Notes: generated by a model not told the origin, from the sequence alone. Numbered from the stretch's first letter, positions 34,695 through 48,200 are shown. The stretch: 64,000 nt of DNA from Acanthornis magna (GCA_036785705.1 JAWUZG010000056.1:3225001-3289000), one strand, 5' to 3'. Program-made: numbers and translations.

Positions 34695-37600
34695 AGCTCT
34701 AAAGCACCTTGATTCTCCAGCATCCTTTAAGTTTTAAATGTCTGTCTTTTGGGTATGGTCTTAATAGACTAGGGCTTTAGGACCAGTTTCTCTGAGAAGC
34801 AGTTCTGTTCAAGAAGGGCCCTTGACACCATTCTGGCTTAATGCTAGACACATCTGCTGCTACTTGGGCAAAATTGACACTGTCTAGAGAGCAAAGCAAT
34901 CACCTGCTGTAGCATTACAGAGCATTTACACTTGAGCCATGTTACCAGGCAGTAAATCTTGACCTTTAGGAGTTCAGAGATTAGATTTCTTTGCTACAAG
35001 CGCTCAAGATATTGTTAGGCATTTGTTGCTATTCAAAGCAGATTTCAGGGGTTACCTATGGGTTTAAATCATAGCCTCAATCATTTTTGGAAGGTTCTTT
35101 TAAAGCTGAGATAGCTTCAAATAAAAACTAGGATTACTTTTACATTTATTGTTAGTAGTTGTCAAGAAGCAAATGTGGGGGGAGGAAAGGTTGTGGAGGC
35201 GAAGACATTGCTCTAAGTTTCAGTGTTTATTTCTATGTGAACAGATGTTTTACAGTGTTCTTTTTAATGTGGACAAGAGACGCACTTATTCCAACGGGAT
35301 AATAAACCAAAAGATGTATTCAAAATAGGACTGAAGACAGACATAATTTAAAAGAAACTATTTTGAAAATAGGAACCTCTCAGATAATCACAGACTTAAA
35401 CAGACACAGTGTTAATAATCTGTTAATGCTGAGGAATGCCTGAAAGCTCACACTTTATATTGTGTACAAACCAAGCACTGCAGAAGGGGAGTCAGGCAGA
35501 TGCCCCCACTACTAACAGGAATCTCTAGTTCCCTTTACAGAAAAACACTGCTGATCAGATTTGCGTAGGTGCACACAGCAGTTAAATGAGACTCTCCTCT
35601 CCTTTGGCAGCCAAATAGAATATCAAAACTAGTAAGACATTTTCTCCTTTCTTTCTCCCATTTCCCCAAATCATTGGAGTGGGTCTCAAATCCTTATCTC
35701 TGTCTTTTTGTCCCAAGCTTATTTTTCCAAAATAAAAAGAGTTACACTCATGAAAGAAATCCAGTTTTCATCCAAATTTTTTAAAAAATACTGCATTTGT
35801 GAAATGTAACTATAAACCCAGATATAAAATGCAAAGCTAATGACTGCAGAACAATACAGTAAGAGCCTGTTGTAACTGATAGTAAAAACATGTTCTGCAT
35901 GGTACTAGAGTTAAAATGTGGTGGTAATTTTGGAATGAATTCAGAAAAAAATCAGCCAGAAAAGTAAGGGATTTTTGCCCTTTGCTCAGGCCAATGTTCC
36001 AGAGCTGGAACACACTCTAACCCTCTGGGCATTGTATTAGAGGAGGATTGGAGATCACTTGGAGAGTACAGACAGGGAAACTTTTATTGAGGAAAGGAAG
36101 CACGATTAAAGTGATTAACTACCATGAAACAGTTCATTACAGAGTCCTTTAAAGTCCAAGTCTCCCAGCCCCCAGGGTTTCACTTTCTTGCTTTTTTTAA
36201 TCCTGTAAAGTAAAATAATAGCGATTTTTTTCCTGTGGAAAAGAAGGGAAAGCTTAACAAATGGGAGGAGCTCAGAAGGGGGCAGAACCTTTTGCCTTAC
36301 TGCTCTTTGAAATCTGTAATTGATATTATAAAACTTCCCAATGGAACACACTTTTCCAGGCCTTCAGAGGCCAGAAACTCCAGAGTTATTTTGCTAAGCC
36401 TCACAATTGCAAAGTGTAAGCATGTGTTTGAACTGGCTGGACAACCTTCAGCTGCACAGTTCCACTCCTCCATGCAGATGATAAATGGCGTCCTCACAAG
36501 TGCCAGGCCTCGTTCCCTGTTCTGTGATAACTAGGCACTTAAAACAACAGATGGAACCGTAACTGGTTAGCTAAAATTGTCTAGGTCTCTGTGGACACAG
36601 TTGATACCTCACAAGGTATTAGTCTGGCCTTTCACAGCTGGCCTTTCAGGCTTTGAAATCCTGACCAGTGGAAACAGATTTTGGCCTTGGCAGACAACGA
36701 AAAAAGCTCTCAGTGAGTCCTGTAGGAGCATAAAGGGTTCTCTGGTGATGTTGGCTCAGGTAGTTTAAGGCAGCTGAGCTGCCCCTAGTGCACCTCTGCT
36801 TCTGTTTTTCACACTGGGGAAGACATCTTGTCCAGATCTGAACTCCCCCAGTCTGTCCTTTATACAACCCTCTTGGTCCTGGTTCTACACCTGTCTGTAT
36901 CATCTGTTGTGTGGTTCCACTGCTCTGAGCATCTAAGGATGGCACAGGCTACAGAATGTTTGCAATGAAGCAGTTAGGGCAGTGCCACTTCCATTTTTAT
37001 GGATGGGAAATTCTGTTTTCCGTGATTGGGTCTTCCAAGGTACTGGGACTAAACACAACTAAATGTCTTTTAAGAGTCTAGGTTTAAATGGGAACTACAT
37101 TGATCTTCTGAGAGAGAGGAAAAAGAAAAAACCAAACAAATCCAGGTTCCTCACATCTTCAGCTGCAGCCCAGCTTGCCTTGGCATTCTAAGGGAGATCA
37201 GAAGAACTGTAGGTACGTAAAGTGCTATTGGATGTAAAAGCACCAAAGGGCTTTTACACTGTACCAAAGTACAGTGTCGTGTGAAATGTTGACATACTAT
37301 GTCATTTTTTAAATTCTAAAATGTTTGCTGCTCATTTGAAAGAGTAACCTCAATATAGGATATGGTCTTTTGATTAAAATAAAATACAGGGAAACATAAT
37401 CTAGTGGTGACTGACTATGCCAAACCTCTGTAGAAGTTTTTGTTTTGACTTGTTTCCCTCCCGCTTGCTCCCCACGGAAGACTCACTGTTGTTGCCAGCA
37501 AATGCATGGTGTGCAGTGGTTGCTATGGTAATTATTTCTTGTAATGAGTTAGTGTTATAAATGGCTAGGATTTAATGAAGAGTTCCCTCAGGAATATCGT

Positions 37601-39500
37601 GCTCAGTTTGGTTATGCATCCCTGTGAGACATGCCAGGGTGCTGGGCACTCATCCACCGCAGCAGAACCAGGGGAGTTGTGGTGGTTCATCACTCCTGAA
37701 ATCTCCCACGCTTTTTGCAAGCTAATTCTGTAGGAAACACAAGTAAACGATGCAGAACTTGCTAATGACTGGGGCTGGCAATCTGCATGGATCTGCTTCT
37801 CTGTACTGAGGGGGGCACTCAGTGCAGCTTTGTGCACAGTGCTGATTTACTGAAGGGGCAAGAGGATTTTCAGATCTACAAAAGCTGAAAGAATACCTCA
37901 TTCTCTTTAAAATAGAATGATTCCATCCTTGTGTGTACGAGTGTTTTTTACTGTTCTGAAGGGTCCATGCACTACACAAAAGCAAGTGATAGTTTAATGT
38001 GGCAATCTGCAAACCTCAAACCAGATGTAAATGTTTTTAAAAAAAAAATGTATTTTAGATCTTTGTAGAAACTCATCAGATTATGTTTTTAAAGTAGGTG
38101 TCTTTCCCAGTTTGAATCATAGTAAGTCTTAATTTCGAGACTGTGGAGAACTGGTTAACTTGGTTCAGCAATCACTAATGTATTCCTTTCTGGAAGTCCA
38201 GAGACTTCATTTAATGCTGTCAAACAGTAATGAGGCTGCTACCAAATATGTCAGGAACCATGTACAGGTGCTTGTAATGCTCCACCACTTGCATAAAGGT
38301 TAAGGGACCAGTCATTTTATGAGGCCACATATGGGTTCTCCTGCAGTTTTACAAAACAGAAAATGGCTTAGTCTGTTTAGCAGAGGAGATTAAATGTGGT
38401 GTTTATTTTTTGAAAATAGTGTATGGAAGAACTGAGATTAAAAAACGGGGTTTAAAATGTCAAATACGGATATGGCTTTACTTATATTTTCCTGGGGGCA
38501 GTCTCTCTAAAGGTACTTTGTAAGCCAAGATCAGTCCATACCAAAATAAAAGATCCAAGCAACTGCTTCTCTCTGAAGGCACACTAATTATTAAGGGTCT
38601 GACCTGGGCTGAATCAAAATCCCACTAACTGCTGGTGTTTGTGGTTAGGTTTTTCCTGTTCAGGAGCTGAGACCAAACACACAAGTTGCAGAAGTGGAGT
38701 GTTATGAGCTGGCATGAGGCATTGAAGCCATTTGTTGTATGTTAATTTATTTGAAATGAAAGTATTTGGCTCGTGTGTAACATAGTTTTGGTTATTCCAT
38801 GTGCCAGATTTAATACTTGAGCTGGGTAATTAGGAAAAGAGCATTTTTTTCTAGACTTAAAAAGCTTTTCAGAAGTGATATATTTTATAGTGAGATTGTT
38901 TAGAATTGACTTTGTCTGAGCAGACACATTTTCTTCTCAAGTGTTTCAGTGAGACTTGGTCAGACCCGCTCAGATTCCTTGGCTGTGTCTCACTCAGCTA
39001 ATCTCTGCTGTTCCCCTTTTACCAGAGTACCAAGGGTTCTTTTGTCGAGGGCCTTGTTTGTCAGACTGTGCTAATGCATCTTTAATCATTCTCCTTCCTC
39101 TTTCTTATGCATTTGCTGCATAGTTCTAGGTGGAATTGCCTCTTCAGATTTTTTCTGTCTTGCAGTGGCACATTCAGGCTCAAATTGTTGTGCTCAGTAG
39201 TGCCATTGTCACATTATAACAAGGAAGATGCTTCATCATGTATTGTAAAATGAGCTGAAATCTTCTGTTAGGAGCTGAGGGATCATGTTGTAGAAAAATA
39301 TTCATTTTTAAGCACCAAGTCATTACACTGGGAAAAAAAGCTGTCAAAGTATTTTCACTCTGTAATGCCAGGGTATCACATTAACAAGTTGCAGGGCATG
39401 AGGTTTTCAATATTCCCATTTACAAAGGTGTATAACGTAGATGTTTTTAAATGGGCAGTTTTCCTCTGGATTATGAGTTTGGCAACAGAAAACTTTGTTT
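34695..39500. other. Unique noncoding DNA, no gene seen
   Basis: AT-rich, repeat-poor sequence. Frames at 36235-36534 (plus), 36646-36945 (minus), 37565-37837 and 37722-38012 (minus) have no recognisable domain. CTGGCCTTTCA is repeated at 36624-36634 and 36638-36648. Nothing else was recognised. Confidence 0.6.
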
Positions 39501-39504
39501 TTAA

Positions 39505-39528
39505 AATATTAGCAAATTAGCTAATATT
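39505..39528. repeat. Perfect inverted repeat, 9-bp stem
   Basis: AATATTAGC at 39505-39513 pairs exactly with GCTAATATT at 39520-39528 around AAATTA. It sits in AT-rich sequence with further TAAT cores just downstream (39540-39550). Confidence 0.8.
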
Positions 39529-41904
39529 ATTTGGCAAATCTAATTAATGCAGTCAGTTCAGGCACTGACTCTTTTACTGTTGCTACTATGTAATTATGAT
39601 CTTAGATTTGTTTCCATATTTAATATTTCCATAGAAGGCAGCAAAGTAATATAGACTGTCTCATTGTTAATGCAGTGGTCCTATATTTTTTCTTATATGC
39701 TGGTCAGGAAAAGAAGAAAAGATTAAAGTGAAAGATGGTGAAGGAAAGAGATCTATCCAGGGACAGAAAGACCTTCTTGCTGTATGAAAAGAAAAAAGGT
39801 ACCTGAGTTCAGCAAGTTGAAGGTTTAAATTACAAAAGTGGCAGTTCAAGTAAAATAAACTCCATGAAATTTGTGAAAATATCTGCTTAAATCATCTTGC
39901 TATGATGGTTAGTACAAACAGTTTTGAAATATTAACACCATCACAAAATATCTCTGTGTCTGTTTAGGAACTAGTGCGAGCAGGAGTATGGGATATCTGT
40001 TGTTCAAATCCCTCCTGTGGAACCATGAGTGTGTGGTTGTGATTTGGCTGGATGAGCTCATGGCAGTAAGGTAACATCCAAAGGCAGACCAGATTGAAGA
40101 ATCTTGAGGACACCAAGCAAATCTCTGATAGCTGAAGAAGATGAAAGGGACAATTTCTGAGGTGAAATACAGAGAAAATATTGGCTTTCTTCTGGGAGAT
40201 TGGATCCCAGAAAATCCTTCCAGCTGACGAATAGAAATGGAAGGCAAGGAACAGGGAGGAAGGCACTGGAACTGGAAGCCTGCCACGTCTGTACGTGTGA
40301 GCTCAGAGAAGAGGAAGCAGGTCTCCTGGCAAGGAATAAACAAGTCTTTCCTTTGTGCATCTTAAGGCACTTCTTCAGGGCCAGAGGAGCAGAAAGTGGA
40401 CAGAATAAGGATAACAATGAAAGGATGAGATTGAGGCTCCCTAGGAAGATTTCAGGCGCTAGTAGGTGGGAGAGAATTTCCTATGGAAAGGGTCAGATAT
40501 TAGCGGCAGTGGCCACAATTCACTCCAGTTTGACCAGCTAATGGATGAAGAACAATTAGAAGGTCAGAACCATTACAGGCAGTAGATAATTGTGTTCTGT
40601 ATTATGGGAAGAACAGCCAGGGGATCAAATGGCAGTGAATCTATACTGCAGACGGTAAACAGAAATAAAGAGGAATTCCTGTGATGTTGTCAGAATGTGA
40701 GCTGGAGGAGAGCTTCAGTGAATGTGAATGGAGAGAGCAGAGTTCATTTTTTAGATCATGTCCTGAAGAGACACATGTGCTGATATAATATTAATTGCCT
40801 AAATATAGTATAAAAAATCCCACCCTTGTACATTTATCTTCCAGGCAAAACTAGATGCTGTAGAGAATGTGGCACTGATGCTAATGATGAGGGATTGTGC
40901 TGCTGATTGGTGACTCTCAAAGGATGGACTATTTGCTGCTTTTCTCTTTCCAATATTGTGTCCCTCCTGTGTCAAGCATGTCAGAAGACATCAATCGGTC
41001 AGCAAAGAATCCCACTCAGTAGCAAGCTACACCATAAATAATGCCCTCTGCCAAAGCACAGACCATTCTCCAGCTGATGAGAACAAAACAATACAGAAGT
41101 ATTAATTGCCTCTTTAAGAGTATAAAATCACTCTGCTGCTTGGAGCATTGCAGCTCTTTAGGATCTTTAGCTGCTAATGACCACTGGAATCTGAGGGGCT
41201 ACAATTGTCTTCCCAATTATTTAAGAACCTGAAGCACTCTCTGAGTGGTGAGTACTAAAAAGGAAAATCAAAGCAATGTGCTATATTGTACATTAAAATG
41301 ATTGGTTTATATGGTACTGTATTTTTATGTAATTTAACATTTAGAAAACTAAAGACAACTAAATAAATAAAAATAATCTGTTTTTTTCCTATTTCCAAGT
41401 AAAAAAGTACTTTGATTACTATTTTGAAGGAATCCTGAAAGAGATTTCTCTCAGATATGAGGAATATGCTATTCCTTTATTTCTCTTTATGAGACATAAA
41501 TTTTAAAAAGCTTGGCCTACTGCGGAGAACAGCAATGCTGAAGGATCTGTGCTGCTGTTTGTACAGACACATGAATGGAAATTCAAACTGAGCAGAACCA
41601 GTGTCGCTGATGCCTTTCCTTCGCTGAATGCTGGCTGTGTTCTGATCCAATAACAGCTGCTTGGTGAGTGGTTTCCCTGCCTGGGCCCTGGGGATTCCTG
41701 CCCACTCCCTCTTGCCCACAGCAGTTACACTCTGGAAAAAGACTCGTGACCTTCAACCGACTGCCTGATTTATACCTGTGCCTTGCAAAAGGGCAGGTGC
41801 CCCTCCAGTGATACCACTTCCTCCAATAAACATCAAAAAACCCCACATAATAATTGAAGTTGAGAGGAATCTTTGGAAGCAGGGCTGTTTTCAGAGCTGG
41901 ATAG
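39529..41904. other. Noncoding DNA with the window's longest frame
   Basis: The longest frame in the window (39909-40343 minus, 144 codons) lies here. It overlaps two other minus-strand frames and a 113-codon plus-strand frame (40200-40541). Its predicted product is a serine/proline/phenylalanine mixture with no recognisable domain, and no initiation or splice context stands out. A donor-like GTG|GTGAGTACT near 41247 has no supported exon. I do not call a gene. Confidence 0.55.
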
Positions 41905-41985
41905 CGTTTCTCATGTCTTTGTCCAGTCCAGTTTTGAATGCCTGTATAGCTGGAGACTCCACAGCCCCCCCGAACTGCTGTGAAT
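41905..41985. mobile_element. Possible CR1 LINE remnant
   Basis: TTGTCCAGTCCAGTTTTGAA followed by GGAGACTCCACAGCCCCCC (41919-41970) resembles the 3' part of avian CR1 LINEs, where 'gttttgaatgcct...ggagactccacagcc' type phrases occur. The match is short and the flanks do not continue it clearly, so the boundaries and the call are tentative. Identification is from recalled family sequence. Confidence 0.35.
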
Positions 41986-43061
41986 TAGAAATTAGTAGCT
42001 GAGAGGAATGAGCAGTCTCCACACCAAAACACAGCTGGATATTTTCACCTTGGCTGAAGGCTGAACATTTGCTTGATTTTTTTCTGGGCAGATGGAGGTA
42101 AAGTACTTTCTGAAGGCACAGTAGAACAGAAGCAGTCTGAGCTCTTTGGCAGACCAAGAAAACAACTTGGGTTGGATTTAGCCCCAAGAAGGGCCCGGAA
42201 AGGCTTTTTTGTTTGAAATAGTTTTGAAGTTACAAAGAAAAGGCACTGCCTTGGCATCTTTGTGCTCATAAAACTGAACTTGCCCCATTTTGTGCCTTTT
42301 CAAAGCTGCTCCAAAATCCCTGATTCCAGCACATTTGCCGTCTGTTCATCATAAGTGTTTGTGATTTGCAACCACCATTGATTAAGGAAAAACAAATTAA
42401 AACAAATTAGTTAAAGATCTAGTTCATATTTATCAAGCTAAAAGGGGGTTTGGAAATGGTAGTACCAGATAAATACACTCCTCTAGGAAGATACCAAACA
42501 GTGAGCTGCTTCTGTATGTAATAAGGTTGAATGTTTGACTGTAAAATGAATTGCTGAAGATTTGGGTTTAAGCAGTTGGCCAGGCTGTTTCACTGCAGCT
42601 ATTTTAAGCAGCATGGGAGTTCATCTTCCTGTAAGAACAGAGAAGGGGGAACAGCAACTCTCCTGCTTCGTGAAGCATCAGCCAGAATAAAAGAGGCTAC
42701 TGTTGTACCTGAAGGAGTGTTGGTAATCACCCCACATCCAAATGAGTAATTAGCTGAAATAATTACCAGCCTAGAGATGAATCCACACACTTTTCTTGCC
42801 TGTGACAGTATCAAGGATAACAGGTGTTGAGAGTGCCTTCAGGGGACAAAGATTAAAGATTATTTCATTATCTGGATTCCTTTAGGCAGAGAAGTCTTGC
42901 GTTTTATCCTGTCATGCACAGAAAGGTCTAAGCAGCAACTCATTCTCCTCATGCTTTGGCAATTTTGAAGCTGAGCTTTTGACAGAGAGTGAATGTTGTT
43001 TAATCTGGGAGAATTGTCTGTCCTTGAGAATTCAGTAAATTATCTCTGTGTCTGTGCACAG
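41986..43061. other. Unique noncoding DNA, no gene seen
   Basis: Short overlapping minus-strand frames (41891-42187, 42045-42269, 42599-42814) have no recognisable domain. There are no RNA genes or clear repeats. Confidence 0.6.
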
Positions 43062-43097
43062 TCTGCTTCCTACTTAGAGACCCAAGGAAAACTGCAG
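43062..43097 (+). other. Possible 36-nt microexon (splice-signal prediction)
   Basis: The acceptor is a pyrimidine-rich TATCTCTGTGTCTGTGCACAG ending at 43061. The donor CAG|GTAAGG begins at 43098. The 36 bases between are a multiple of three and open in frame 0 as SASYLETQGKLQ; a second frame is open and the third has a stop. Both splice signals are close to consensus, which is rarer than a single good site. The peptide is not recognised and no flanking exons were found, so chance or a lncRNA exon remain plausible. Confidence 0.25.
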
Positions 43098-46000
43098 GTA
43101 AGGATGCCAAAGAGGCACTGAGCAACAGTATTCCTAGGGCTGAGATTTAGATTAATAAGGAAAGTAAGTATTTGAAAGGTTACTTTACTTAGAAACTTGC
43201 TGACGAGACAGTGTGTGTTTTTCCGACTCATTGTTTCCACTTCCCAGCAGTGACTTGCAGGAATAATGTCCCTCAAAATTGTCACTAGATTATAACATGT
43301 CCTTGCAGTTTGCACCAGCATTACACCCATGACAGACCTGTGCAAGTTAGTATTTGGATCCCACGATGATGTGACAGAACATGGGAGAGAGACGGGATGG
43401 GTGGAACTGATGGAAACTGGCTGTTGCAATAGTTTATCTGCGTAAACATTTTTCCATTAAAAATTTTATATTGTCCCTTATCTGTTTTCTCCTCTAATCC
43501 CACTATAATTTGAAGGAGATTTTTGCCTAGCTAGTGCTAGATTTATGATCTTTTTTTATCTGCTCCATTTGATTCTTTACCAGGTCAGTATTAGGTGTTA
43601 TGCATAACATTTATGTGTTATGCCTTTTTTTGACTCATTATCCCCTACTTTTATTTTTCACTAATCTGTTTGTTCCTGCTTTTTGTTTGTTTGTTTTCTA
43701 TTCTCTGTTTCTCAGTTACACTTTATGATTCCCCAGAGTTGAAGCAAGTTAGAAAAAAGACATGTCCTCAGTCGCAGCTGGCATTAAATTATTTGTAGCG
43801 GTCCTTGCTGACATCCTGTGGTTCCAAGGCCCATAAGTAGTTCTTGGTGTTTTATGACTTTGACTGTCCATGGAGCAAGGTCCATCCCGGTGGTGCTGTG
43901 TGCAATTTATCTGCCTTTTGGAAGAACAGATTTGGTGCTGGTGGTACAGCTGGGCAGCACCACAACACTGGGTCTTCCTTACCATAAACTGCCCTCTCTG
44001 AAGTTAGTTTTCATTCAGGAGTTTTCTGGAACAAACTATGGAAAGACATTTTTTCAACAACTGTAGTTGCAACATTGTTTTCAACTCTCCCAGTTATTGC
44101 AGCTGGCTACCACTGAGGATTTCTGGTTAAGACCACTGTATAAATTTGTGCTGGACTTGGCTCAGCACGTTGGTTCTGTACAGGGTCCATCTTCCTGCTG
44201 TACTGCAGGCCAGCATTTCCACAGGAAGAAATTTTCTTCCTTTCTGCTGGATTTCAGTTTTGAGAGCTGTCTATGCTTTTTCTCTGACAAGTCAGGCAAA
44301 ACCCTTGCATGGCTGAGCACACCTTTTTAAGTTAGCAGAGAGCTGCTCTCTTCCAACTGACATTGACCTGCAACTCCCTTTGTGTTCGAGGTCATGAACA
44401 CGTCCTGTAGCAACAAAAAAAGAAAGATAGACAGGCCCAGTTACACATAAAAAATTGGACTAAAGATAGTACTGAGATGCTTCCAGTGAGACAAGGATTT
44501 CTGCTTTCTGCCAAGGTGGCAGCAGCAGCAGCCAGTGAAGATTAAGCAGATGCTAATCTGCATTAGGCAGGTGCTTAACCCGAGCAGGTTAAGTCTGAAG
44601 GAAGTGCATGCTGGCTCTTCTTTTCCACTGAGAGCAGTTTCCTCACATCTGATTGTGCTTCTCCCTGCATTTCATGTAGTACTGCTGCCATAGTTTTGAA
44701 CATACTTATAATTTTTTTTTCTTTTTCTTCCCCCCCTCCCTATGGTTACTTAGGAAAACTTTTGGATGATTAATTCACACCATAAATATTCATAGTTAAT
44801 TTTGTATTTTCAGGATGTATATGTAGTACTTGCTGAGAAGAGCTACCTACAATAAATAAATAAAGCTGAGGATAAATTGAGCATTCAGAACTCCTGGAAT
44901 TTGCGAGGGACTGACTTAAGTGCAAGTGGATGGTTTGAAATTCTAGTACCCACAGGTCTTTGTACACTGAAGTTCTCAGTCTTCATCTTCAAGGAACCAG
45001 GCTGTAATGAAAATATTTTGATATTCAGGAAAAAATTTAAAGCTTCACAACACTTCAGCTGAAAAGATCAAAGGCATCTTTGAATAAATGTGACTGCATT
45101 TTGCCTTTCAGGGACTTAACTGATCTGTCTTCCCTGAGATGATTCCTCTGCTTCTCAAGGGACTCTCTCTTCATGTTTGTGGGTTGTGCTTCTAGAACAT
45201 GATTTTTGTTTACTCTAGTGCTGTAGTCTGATGGCTATTAAATGGCTTGCTAAAGAAAGGACAGATTGTGCAACCTTTTTTTGCAAATGCTATGAGTAAT
45301 CCCAGTGACTTTCAATTAGTTGCCTTTTCAAGAGTTTCCGAGTTTCAACTGCTGTTTATAGTCCTGGAATTATGCTGTCTTGAGCTAGGTCAATATGACA
45401 GAAGAAACTTAAACCGTCAAAGCATACCTTTCCTGAATAACTAGGGGAACTCTACCAGTGATTAAGAAAACCAGGGAAATACACAATATTTGAAATAAGT
45501 TTTGGTAAGATCTCACGCTGCTTATTTACAGAGGCTCCTATGAGAAAGTAGATACTTAACGTGTAGGTGGGATGAACCCGGACAATCCAGGGCATCTGTA
45601 ACTTGTAGCTTGCAAGTCAAATGGCTTAATGCTGCTGGAGAAGTTAGAGACACTTTCCAGAAGTTAGAGAAGACAGATGTTTAACCTCTCCCAGGCTTTC
45701 CAGAGGAGCTGGGTACTTCAGGACAATCAGCACAGTGCAATTTTCATGTCCGCATGCCCTGGTGGCAAGTGGAAATCTTTTTCCCACTCTATCTATAGAA
45801 GATAGTTACATGTAACTCACAAAGTTCCAAACCCTCTTAGTGACTGCCCAAAATCCTTTCCTTAAGTATTTACACTCTAATAAAACAAATAGGGAGGGGG
45901 ATACTGAAGTTCAGAGGCAGATGGTCAGTGGGAAGCAGAGTAATGGTGCCTATCTTAAAACCTTCTATTTGTGTTGAGTACTGACAAAGAGTGATCTGAG

Positions 46001-47559
46001 ACATCCCTGCAGGTTCCAGCATGGAAGTCACTGCTGTGCCTGCCCAGTGTTCCCAGCAGGCAGGATGTTTCCAGGGAGGCTCACTTGCTGCTCTCTGCTC
46101 TGGACTGCATTTCCAGTTGAACACCTGCTTGGGAACTCATTTCAAAAACACACAATGCAGATATCTTTTAGGAAGGAAATTGAGCATGCAAAGAATTAAG
46201 GTATTGCATTGATGAGACTGAAGCTATTTTGAATGAGAACAAACACCCTTAGGCTTTTGGGATTTTAGTACAGAATTTTGAAAAAACATCAAAGGGGGAA
46301 AAGTAAATACTGGTTTTGCAGCTATTGACACTTCAAATTCTATTTAACAACAGCAATATCAATTGCGTGTTTCGCACAGTGTGGTTTCCTTAGCAAGATG
46401 AGCAAGATTTGCTTTTGAATGCAGACTCAGATTTTTTGCACTGAATTGCAGGTTGGTCTTGTTTCAGCAGTAACCATAGTTTGTTTGCCTCTCCTGTACC
46501 TGATCTTAAACCTTCAGTTACACAAGAGATGTATGACCTGGGAGCTCAAGCTATTGCAATCAATATCTGGTAAACTGATTTAGACTTACAGTGTAAAATG
46601 CCTTTGTGAAGTGTTTGTACTGCATTGCATGTTTGTGTAAGGGCAATGTAGCAAATGATACTTTAGCTGCCTGTGAGTCATGTGTTCATATCTTTTAAAA
46701 ATATCCAGGGTTTTTAAATGGTAAGTATTATCAGCTACTTTTCATCCTGGTCACTAATGAAAGATTTTATATCTACCGATTTTACAAGTTTTTGCCTCCC
46801 TTTTTTATCACCCCAGTTATTTTCCATGCATAAGTCATTATTTCTCCAGGATCTAGAAACAAGCACCCTGAAAAACAGTGACACTGGTGGGCAACTCCAT
46901 TCATGTCAGAGGCTGTTACTACTTTAACTGTTGTCTCTGATGTGATTTGGAGAAGCAAATCACCAAAGATTTCCAAAACTCTCTGGTGTAGGTTAAGCAA
47001 TCAATGACACCAAAAGAAGTTGTTCTATGGTTGGTTTTGTCCCTCGTGTTTGTCAAGATTAAGCCAGGTGCTCACTGCCCACTCAGGTCTGCTCATAAAT
47101 CTCTGTCGCTCTCTGGTTCATCCTTGGTCCCCACAGCTCTCTGGATGCCTGTGCAAAGCCAGTGTCATCCATGGGGCTGGGATCTGGCCTGCCCAGAGAC
47201 TGGCGAGTGAGGCTTGCATGTGTGTGAGCATCTGCTCGTGGGATGCCCGGAGATGAGGGAGGTACTTCTGAATTTATACCGTCACTTTTTGTAAGGAATG
47301 AGTTGGTTCAGACTTAAAGGATGACAGCTTTTTAGTAAGGCCCAGGACCTTGGGAGGCCCATTGCCATAATTATCCTGCAGGAATACCCTGACCTGCTCA
47401 GTGCTTGTTTGGTCTGTTGTTTTACACACCGTGTAAGTATTGTAATAGGCTACTGTTATTTTACAATGAGGTACCCCTTTTATTTCTGAAATGGCCTATG
47501 GAAAATCTAAACAGAGTTGGGGTAAATACTTTTAAATAAAATAAAATCTAGGGAATAGT
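43098..47559. other. Unique noncoding DNA, no gene seen
   Basis: Mixed sequence with a 12-bp perfect palindrome GTTATGCATAAC (43597-43608), a short (CAG)n run near 44518-44532 and a repeated AGAAGTTAGAGA (45639-45650 and 45659-45670). A GC-richer stretch at 47060-47260 has overlapping plus-strand frames without recognisable domains. No gene is supported. Confidence 0.6.
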
Positions 47560-48200
47560 TAAGTTATGCAAAGCTCGGACGTTTTAAAGAGAGGTATGAG
47601 TCGTTTGATGAATAGGAAATGTGTTAGGAAATTCTGATTAATTATTAATCTATTGAAAAAGGAGCTAGAAAAATTAATATTTTATATCACAGATATATTT
47701 ATATAAAATAATTCTGTAGTTGGTTAGTTAGCTGGTTAGAGTACAGCTTCAAACAATCTATAGAAACAAGTGAATCCTCCTTTATCTCAAATATAATTAG
47801 CCATTTAAATGTCTTGGGTCAATTTATTAACACTTTATTCATCGGGGTGTAACTTTTATTAGGCTTTATTGCTATCAGAAATTATATCCTACACAAATAC
47901 AATAGAGATTTAAATGTTCTGTAGAATGAGCCAATGCTTCCTGACTTTATTGCACAGTATTGTAATGAACCTTGACCAGCTGTAGATTTGATAAGTGTAA
48001 AATATTGCTGCTTGCTGCTAATTTTGTTCCTTTTTAATGACTGATAATCCATGTCGATTTAGTGTGATAGTCACAATCCAATACTGTTTTCCTGCTATAA
48101 ATGTGATTGTAACAGGAGCTATTAAGTGTGTCTGCATAATAAAATTAGTCAGGGAAGCTCTGTATATTGTTTCCAGGTCTTTGGATTTTCATTATAGTAG
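47560..48200. promoter_or_regulatory. Candidate conserved noncoding/enhancer block
   Basis: A frame-free stretch with dense homeodomain cores (CTGATTAATTATTAATC, ATATAATTAGCC, GTCAATTTATTAAC, TTTTTAATGACTGATAATCC) mixed with complex sequence and no repeat signature. The texture is like the block at 26.15-26.72 kb. Conservation was not tested. Confidence 0.4.

Noticed and set aside
39960..40030. tRNA B-box-like GTTCAAATCCCTC
   Set aside because: No matching A box, acceptor stem or anticodon arm can be drawn around it.
39909..40343. Longest frame in the window (144 codons, minus strand)
   Set aside because: It overlaps other frames on both strands, lacks a recognisable domain or splice context, and a frame of this length is expected by chance in 64 kb.
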